A stretch of DNA of 64,000 nt from positions 434,001-498,000 of the forward strand of contig JAZKJV010000295.1 in assembly GCA_037367405.1 (NCBI GenBank). The letters are read 5' to 3'. The stretch is from Ottelia alismoides. Taxonomy: Eukaryota; Streptophyta; Magnoliopsida; Alismatales; Hydrocharitaceae. Made by a program: the position numbers and the translations under genes. The notes under the pieces were generated by a model that had not been told where the DNA came from, did not search any database, and saw only the letters and a list, made by a program, of their open reading frames with translations. Shown in pieces: positions 58,014 through 64,000 of this stretch. How positions within the stretch are numbered: the stretch's first letter is position 1; each line of letters begins with the position of its first letter.

Positions 58014-59236
58014 CTTTCAAACGGATACATCCAACGATATTTTACCGGTCCACCAACTTTTGCTTCCCATGGAATATGAATCATCAGATGCTCCATCGAA
58101 TCAAAAAATGACGGGGGAAATATCTTCTCCAGGTTACACATAATCACAGGAATATTTTTTTGAAGATAATCCATCTCCATGCGGTGTATGCGTGACGAGA
58201 ATAACATCTGGAAAAATCTGCTTACATCTGAAAGAGCATCGATAATATTTTTTGGTAACAATCCTCTGAACACTAACGGTAATAATCTTTCCATAAAAAC
58301 ATGGCAGTCATGACTCTTCATTCCCTTAAATGTAAACTTCTTCAGATCGACCAAATTGGAAAAATTTGATGCATATCCGTCTGGAAACTTCAATTTACAT
58401 GTCCATTCACAAACAAGCTTAACTTGATTTCTATCTAAAGTATACTTTGCTTTTGGAACTTCAACCCTTCCACTATCATGCTCATTGATATGCAATTCTG
58501 GGCGATTACATATGAGTTGTAAATCACGACGAGACTTTACTGTATCTTTTGATCGACCGGTTACATTCATTACAGTGTAGAAGATGTTATCGAACACATT
58601 TTTCTCTATATGCATAACATCTAAGTTGTGTCGTATCAGTAACTTACTCCAATATGGTAACTCCCAAAATATACTCTTCTTAATCCAATTATGACTGTCA
58701 CCAAAACCAGGAAGGTTTTTTGTTTTATCTCCATTTTCTAAGGCTGATTTTTCTAATTGTTCCAAGTACGATAATATCATATCGCCTGTCTTAATTGGTG
58801 GAGGATCTGAAAGATCAATTGTATTTCTTTTGTAAGAATGTTTCTGTCTTCGATATGGATGATTACTTGGAAGAAATCGTCTATGACAATCAAAAAAACA
58901 TGGTTTCTGGCCGTGTTGAAGCTGGAATGATTTAGTACTATCCATACAATATGGACAACTTTTACGTCCATGCGCACTCCATCCAGATAACATTCCATAT
59001 GCTGGAAAATCATTTATCGTCCAAAGTAGAGCTACTTTCATGTTAAATGTTTGACTCTTATTAGCATCATATGTATCAACTCCATCGACCCATAACATTT
59101 TCAACTCATCGATAAGGGGACGTAAATAAACATCAATATACTTTCCCGGATGTGTAGGTCCTGGTACTAACAACGAAAGAAACATAAACCGTCGCTTATT
59201 ACATAACCATGGAGGTAGATTATATGGCGTTGTCAT
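58014..59236 (-). CDS. CACTA TNP2-like transposase core
   Basis: Catalytic part of the transposase that cuts and joins the element ends. The frame from 59236 reads YNLPPWLCNKRRFMFLSLLV, GPTHPGKYIDVYLRPL, ALLWTINDFPAYGMLSGWS, CPYCMDSTKSF, HRRFLP, then HNLDVMHIEKNVFDNIFYTV and later MKSHDCHVFMERLLPLVFRG and FDSMEHLMIHIPWEAKVGGP. This is the Transposase_21 domain followed by the start of the DUF4218 region, in the usual order. It joins 57942 by an intron with GT at 58013-58012. The ATG at 59236 is internal to the family protein: the true N-terminus is the upstream frame at 59236-60243, from which this one is separated by a frameshift. Confidence 0.85.
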
Positions 59237-60243
59237 TACTGTCCAACAAGAGTAATCTTTACTTCTTCCATGAGGATTAAACCCATCTGTACATAACCCT
59301 TAACGCAATTCCTCTTTTCATCATTAAATGTAGGAAAAGCTGACATCAATTCTTTCCAACAATCAGATTCAGATGGATGCTCCATATATTCATCGACTTT
59401 ATGTTCCGCGTGCCATGTCATGTATTTCGCCGTTTCTTTACAATAATATAGTCGTTTCAATCTCGGAGTCAGCGGGAAATAACGTAGAATCTTTCTCGAT
59501 ATTTTTTTTCCACTCTTACTAGCTGTCTGATATCTTGGCTCATTACATTCAGGACACCGGTCTAAATGTTGATGTTCACCGTAATATAGAATATGGTGAT
59601 TTATGCATGAGTCTATTTTAATTTCTGCTAAACCCATCTTCTGCATCATCTTTTTTGTTTTGTAATAATTATTAGGTAATTCTACATCTTCTGGTAACAT
59701 CTTCTTAATAATCCTCAGCATTGCATCAAAATTACGATCGGTCATATTATATTCCATCTTCATCGATAGAAGATCCGAGACCACAGAAAGTTTTGAATAT
59801 GTCTTGCAACCCAGCCATAATGGCTCTTCCGCTTTTTTCAACAGCTCGTAAAATTCTGCAGACTCTCCATATGGTTCCTCATCATCTAACAAAGTATCAT
59901 TGAATTCTGGACCCGCAACATCCATAACCATATCTGCAAAGGGATTAATATTGTCAGCTTCTTCCACATCATTCATTCTGTTCTCGAAATTCTCACCATG
60001 CCTCCACCAAATCTGATATCCTTCCATGAAACCCATTCTATAAAGATGTAACTGAGTTTCATCTTTTGATCTCTTCTTCATTAGACGACATTTCTTACAC
60101 GGACACAAGATAGTTCCATCTGAATCCACAATACGGGAACCTTGTGCGTAAGCAAATTGTATGAATTCCTGAACACCTCTTTGAAAAGCATCTGCTATAC
60201 GCCCATCTACTACACGGTTGTACATCCATTCTCTATTGGTCAT
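59236..60243 (-). CDS. CACTA TNP2-like transposase N-terminal part, frameshifted
   Basis: It starts at ATG 60243-60241 with MTNREWMYNRVVDGRIADAF, the transposase-associated N-terminal domain, including a Cys pair in ILCPCKKCRLM and WRHGENF (about residues 44-85). It continues with EEPLWLGCKTYSKLSVVSDL and HLDRCPECNEPRYQ, a zinc-ribbon-like segment. Up to RNCVKG the frame matches the family; then a one-base frame change near 59295-59310 puts the expected continuation (TDGFNPHG) in another frame, and the present frame runs to a chance stop at 59236. The core at 58014-59236 is in the other frame. A sequencing error cannot be excluded. Confidence 0.82.
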   Translation of the reverse strand: MTNREWMYNRVVDGRIADAFQRGVQEFIQFAYAQGSRIVDSDGTILCPCKKCRLMKKRSKDETQLHLYRMGFMEGYQIWWRHGENFENRMNDVEEADNINPFADMVMDVAGPEFNDTLLDDEEPYGESAEFYELLKKAEEPLWLGCKTYSKLSVVSDLLSMKMEYNMTDRNFDAMLRIIKKMLPEDVELPNNYYKTKKMMQKMGLAEIKIDSCINHHILYYGEHQHLDRCPECNEPRYQTASKSGKKISRKILRYFPLTPRLKRLYYCKETAKYMTWHAEHKVDEYMEHPSESDCWKELMSAFPTFNDEKRNCVKGYVQMGLILMEEVKITLVGQ

Positions 60244-61880
60244 ATTTATGAACCTGAATTAAATAATCTAAAATATCAAATCTAAGAAATTGAGGATATC
60301 TAAACGTATCACATTTTTGAGATAAAAGATGAGAAGAGAAGTGTATTAATTATGTTATCACTTTAGCCCGTCCATAAGGATTCAAATTTACTAAAAGATG
60401 ATCGTTGTCACAAGTATCTTTATTTCTAACGAAAATTCGGCAGCATAACCCTGCACCTCTCCCGTATACCCCATAAATCAATCGTAATTAATTATCAAAA
60501 TAATCATATTATTGATTATTTCAATAATAAATATGACTGATTTGGTATACAGAAGAGGAAGGGGTTATGAACCGAATTTCCGTAAGAAATAAAGACATTG
60601 TGACACGGATCACCTTTTAGTAAATTTGAATCCTTACGGACCCCCTTAGTCCGGGACCTCCGAACTAAGGAAAGCTAATATAAATGTAATACTTTAAGAT
60701 CATTTTACGTCATACATTTGTAAGTGCTACAAATGAGACTATTAAATAATCTTAAAATATTTATTCATTTATATTAGCCGGGCATTTACGTATATTTGGC
60801 TGATTAACGATGGGGATAGGGATAAGTGTGATCCTTATTTAGTGCCTAATACAGTGCTTGGGTCACTAAAAGTTAATGGGCACCTGCAAAAAAAATTCGA
60901 ACCTGCATACATCAAAATCCACGACCATTGGTCTGGGATAAACATCCCAAAGTGAGTCCAATAGTGCTGTGAAAAAATAAAAAAATATAACACAGATAGA
61001 GGTGATCAAATCCTCTAACGTGTTGCACACGCCACCCGTTGTGAAGGGCCACACACCACCCGGTGTGGAAGGACGCACTGTGTGTGAAGAATTTTGTGCG
61101 ATTTTCTAATAATTACTAAATCATATTTTGGACTTATTATAAACCTATGTATAAGTTAATGTGATATAATTGGTCACATTAACTAAAATTTAATGTGATA
61201 ATAAATTATCACAAAATAAACAATGGTGTATATCATATCTCATATCAAAACGATATGAAATTTTAAAACTGTTATTAATGATGTTGATAATATCTAGTAT
61301 CTACATTATTGAAGTTGAGTAACTAAAGTTATTCACAAATTTCATAACTAATTATTTTCGAACATAATGTTTGTTGAGGCATTTTATCTACATTATTCCG
61401 AGGCATTATAAAAGTTGAGTAACTAATCTTTTCTGAGCATAACTAATCTTAACTAATCATACAAGCATTTTGTCATTTAAAATTTACAAAATTTAAACAT
61501 AATGTTCGTTGAGGCATTTTATCGAACACCTACAGGGCATACAATTATACATATTATTTAGACAACCAAATTCGAAATAACAATACTATAGTGATCTACT
61601 ATTATCCTTAATATGTAAAACACATATAAACTAACAAAATACTACACTACATTCAACAAAAATTTTAAACCCTAATCTATCCAAACAATACAACTACGTA
61701 ATGAAATCAAATAAAAAGAGAAAGGATTAAAGATTATACTGAGTGGTAGATGTAGATCTACTCAAAACACGAAAACCACGGGCGTCGGGGTCGGGGCGGA
61801 GGGCTTGCGGATCGCCGGAGGGGAGGAAATGGGAGAGGGTTGCGTGAGAAATGAGGAAGAAGGGCCTCGCAGGTTCTGTT
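60244..61880 (-). other. CACTA 5' non-coding region
   Basis: This lies between the transposase start and the right subterminal array and should hold the transposase promoter and leader. It is AT-rich, with an inverted repeat at 60370-60640. No open frame of interest. A GC-richer stretch at 61760-61880 precedes the array. Confidence 0.6.
60370..60640. repeat. Imperfect inverted repeat, about 100-base arms
   Basis: Arms 60370-60470 and 60544-60640 with a 73-base spacer. TAAGGATTCAAATTTACTAA in the left arm is matched inverted in the right arm (TTAGTAAATTTGAATCCTTA), and most of the rest pairs (roughly 80 percent by eye). It could be a fold-back element or an internal regulatory hairpin. Confidence 0.8.
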
Positions 61881-61885
61881 TACGG

Positions 61886-62160
61886 GCTTGGGCGAGCACA
61901 CTTAAGTGCTCGCCAGGCGGTCGCCCGGTGCTCGCCCAAAATTTCCAGCCGCTAAAATTATCCGCGCAAGGAAATTCAAGTGGGCGAGCACATTGAGCGA
62001 GCACATGGGCGAGCACATGTGCTCCTCAATACTGGTAACTGCGCCTCTCCGCAAATTTCAAACCAGCGACCCTCATGGGTGAGCACATGTGCTCTTAGTG
62101 TGCTCTCCCATTACGGGGCGAGCACATGTGCACGCCAGGTGCACGCCGAGATGTGCACGC
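61886..62160. repeat. CACTA subterminal repeats, right
   Basis: The same GCGAGCAC, GTGCTCGC and GTGCACGC words as the left array, including GAGCACATGTGCTC at about 62018-62035 and 62080-62095. Confidence 0.8.
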
Positions 62161-62183
62161 TAATCCCGCCTTTTTTTGTAGTG
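62152..62183. repeat. CACTA terminal inverted repeat, right
   Basis: Ends GCCTTTTTTTGTAGTG, the inverse of the left end; TTT follows at 62184-62186 and precedes the left end at 54110-54112. Confidence 0.93.
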
Positions 62184-62186
62184 TTT

Positions 62187-63170
62187 CAAGCATATCTAAG
62201 AAAGAAAACTGAAAGTCATCAAAATTACTGGCTAAATTGAATAAGATAGAAACATCGATTTCTATGGGTTAAATCCATCACTAGCAAGATCGAGTCAAAC
62301 ATTTCTAGCATATGTAACATAGTTAGGAAACTTTGTATCAACTGATTTACATTTCTCTGAATCTATTGGATTTCTTATCATATCCTCAGTCGGCATGTTA
62401 TCAAAATGCCAAAGCCATCCACTTCATAGTCCAAGATGACATATATAATCACTACAAGCATGGAATCAGATGAAAGTAACACAAAACTTTAACTGCTTCA
62501 GGATTTCTCTTTGTCTCCTCACTAGCTACCAATTCTCTTGAAACAAGAGACATTACATATTGGACATCCACTTAGATCTTTATACTTGTTTCGAAGTAAA
62601 ATACAATCATTCAAAATAAGCATCAATCTTTTGCGAGTGCAAACCCAGTTTCTTGAATTCTTTTTTCACCTCGTACTAACTCTTTGGAAAACGTCCATTT
62701 GTTTCCAACATCATACGAAATAAATCTAGCAAATCACTCATGCATCTTGATGTAACTCTATGGCGTGCTTTAATCTTAAAATTCTCTAGCAGAAATTTTA
62801 AACGATTGACCTTGCTTCCAAGAACAATTGGCTCTTCAACATATTTAATGAAACTATAAAATTGTCCATTGTATTTTATGAAATAAATCATTCAGTGTCG
62901 ATATATCCATCATCTACAGTCTCTAGTTGAGGTTACTCTTGGGAATAGGAGCACTTGATGACTGCCCAACTTCCTCACCATGAGAAATCCAAATGATGTA
63001 ATGTGACCTCCAACCATTATAGATGAGATGTTTAAACATAATTTTGTGATCATATAACTCACCATTCAAGCACTTCATACAAGGGCATAATATACGACTA
63101 TAATCAAAATCACTTCAAAAAATCTTCCTATCATCACGATATGCCCACTCTAAAACTCTAAGACTCTAGC
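62187..63170 (-). pseudogene. Relic CACTA-type transposase, N-terminal part
   Basis: On the minus strand, in order from the right: WAYRDDRKIF and SRILCPCMKCLNGELY (63130-63050), a WISHGEEVG phrase (about 62970), EEPIVLGSKVNRLKFLLENF (about 62840), KKLGLHSQKIDA (about 62640), DLSGCPICN (about 62570), NYVTYARNV, then DLASDGFNP and SYSI (about 62330-62240). Each has a counterpart in the same order in the intact family member at 59236-60243 (ILCPCKKCRLM, RHGENF, EEPLWLGCKTYSKLS, KKMMQKMGLAEIKIDS, HLDRCPECN, TDGFNPHG). Stops and frame changes are frequent. It is the upstream half of the gene whose downstream half is at 54080-54112 and 50577-51163. Confidence 0.75.
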
Positions 63171-64000
63171 CTTGTAGATAAAATAATCAGAATGTAACTT
63201 TTTTTTTATAAAATGTATTCATATTTTCTAAATTTGTAATAAAATATGTTAAATTTATAGTACAAATAGAAAATAAATTTGAGAGGTATTTAGCACAAGA
63301 ACATTGGTCATGGAATTTTCACCCCTTTGAAGTGGGCCCAATGTCATGTGCACATGAAAATCCTATACAATTAAAGTGTATCTAGTGAAGCTTCTAATGT
63401 TAATGCAATATTTACAAGTACTAATAAATGTCACTAGAAGTTAATATACAAAAATGTATATTAACTAAAGTTTTATGTTACATTATATCACAAGAAAAAT
63501 TTATGTAAAGAATAGTATAAGTTTAATGTGGAATATTATGAGATTTTAATCGACATTAGTAGATAGTACAATACATGTTGAACACTAATGAAATTACACG
63601 GAAAAAGATATGTAATAGTTTTTTTACAAAATAGGACATCACCGAGGCTCAGATATCATAACTTCCTTCAGTAGTCCTTATATCCTAAAAGACTACAATA
63701 TAGTTACATATGAGGAATCATCAATTACCATCAGAAAATAAAGTACGTCATGGCCATGCATGAACAACCATCTATCCCCACTGCAAACTCCATTCGGGTG
63801 ATAGCAATGCTTTGTATCCACGAATTGTGATCGCGGAGGGGATCGATGTCCACTCGAGATGGCCAGTGAACTCCTCCCCGAATCAATTCCTGATAGGCAA
63901 CTAAATCAAAATGCAATTTCCATATATAAAGCTTACAAGTCAATAGCTAGGAAAATGATATAAAATCATCATTGCCTCTAGTCCAAATTAGGCTAAAAAT
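63171..64000. other. AT-rich region, nothing recognised
   Basis: No similarity to the elements in the window was seen. A 70-codon open frame (63731-63943, minus) has no recognisable motif. The region may hold the upstream part of the relic transposase gene. Confidence 0.4.

Larger units (their letters stand above)
54113..62183 (-). mobile_element. Complete CACTA (En/Spm) transposon
   Basis: 8071 bases. Both ends read CACTACAAAAAAAGGCGGGA inward, with the match continuing to about 32 bases with a few changes. TTT flanks both sides (54110-54112 and 62184-62186), the three-base duplication typical of CACTA elements. It has subterminal repeat arrays at both ends, a TNP2-like transposase gene (56750-60243) and a TNPA-like gene (54688-56669), both on the minus strand, the usual En/Spm layout. 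Both genes carry lesions, so this copy may not be autonomous. It inserted into an older transposase relic. Confidence 0.95.

Overview
The window is TE-packed nuclear DNA of a flowering plant. It has Athila-type Ty3/gypsy elements primed from a tRNA-Asp-type site, En/Spm (CACTA) transposons, plant-style introns and AT-rich spacers. I recognise no host gene, rRNA, tRNA or CRISPR array. The species cannot be fixed from what is visible.

Layout: 1-4943 is AT-rich DNA with no recognisable gene. 4944-5570 is a decayed Athila protease. 5571-30141 is a mosaic of two LTR families in both orientations: family 1 (LTRs at 5653-8537, 18142-24213 split, 26791-28755) and family 2 (12021-12768, 12769-15752, 19698-23474). 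Their internal regions carry a tRNA-Asp-type primer site and a polypurine tract but no gag-pol. 30142-50576 is one plus-strand LTR split by a complete young Athila-type element (32080-49602). That element has 3.66-kb LTRs that differ at only about seven bases by eye, a perfect TTGAG target duplication, a PBS, a PPT and a gag-pol frame broken by one stop codon inside integrase.

50577-63170 is a second nest. An old CACTA-type transposase gene on the minus strand is cut by a hAT-like element (51164-54079), which itself holds an LTR-like insert (51215-52735), and by a complete CACTA element (54113-62183). The CACTA has matching termini, a TTT duplication, subterminal repeat arrays and two minus-strand genes, TNP2-like and TNPA-like, each with lesions. 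63171-64000 shows nothing recognisable.

Relative order of events: the relic transposase is oldest; the 30142-50576 LTR, the hAT-like element and the CACTA landed in it separately; the Athila element then landed inside that LTR. The most interesting structures are a conserved hairpin plus purine-tract array in the Athila 3' region, a palindrome at the LTR 5' edge that repeats the LTR end sequence, non-autonomous families that appear to share priming signals with Athila, and the relic transposase that can be traced across two later insertions. All comparisons were made by eye; no alignment or database search was run.
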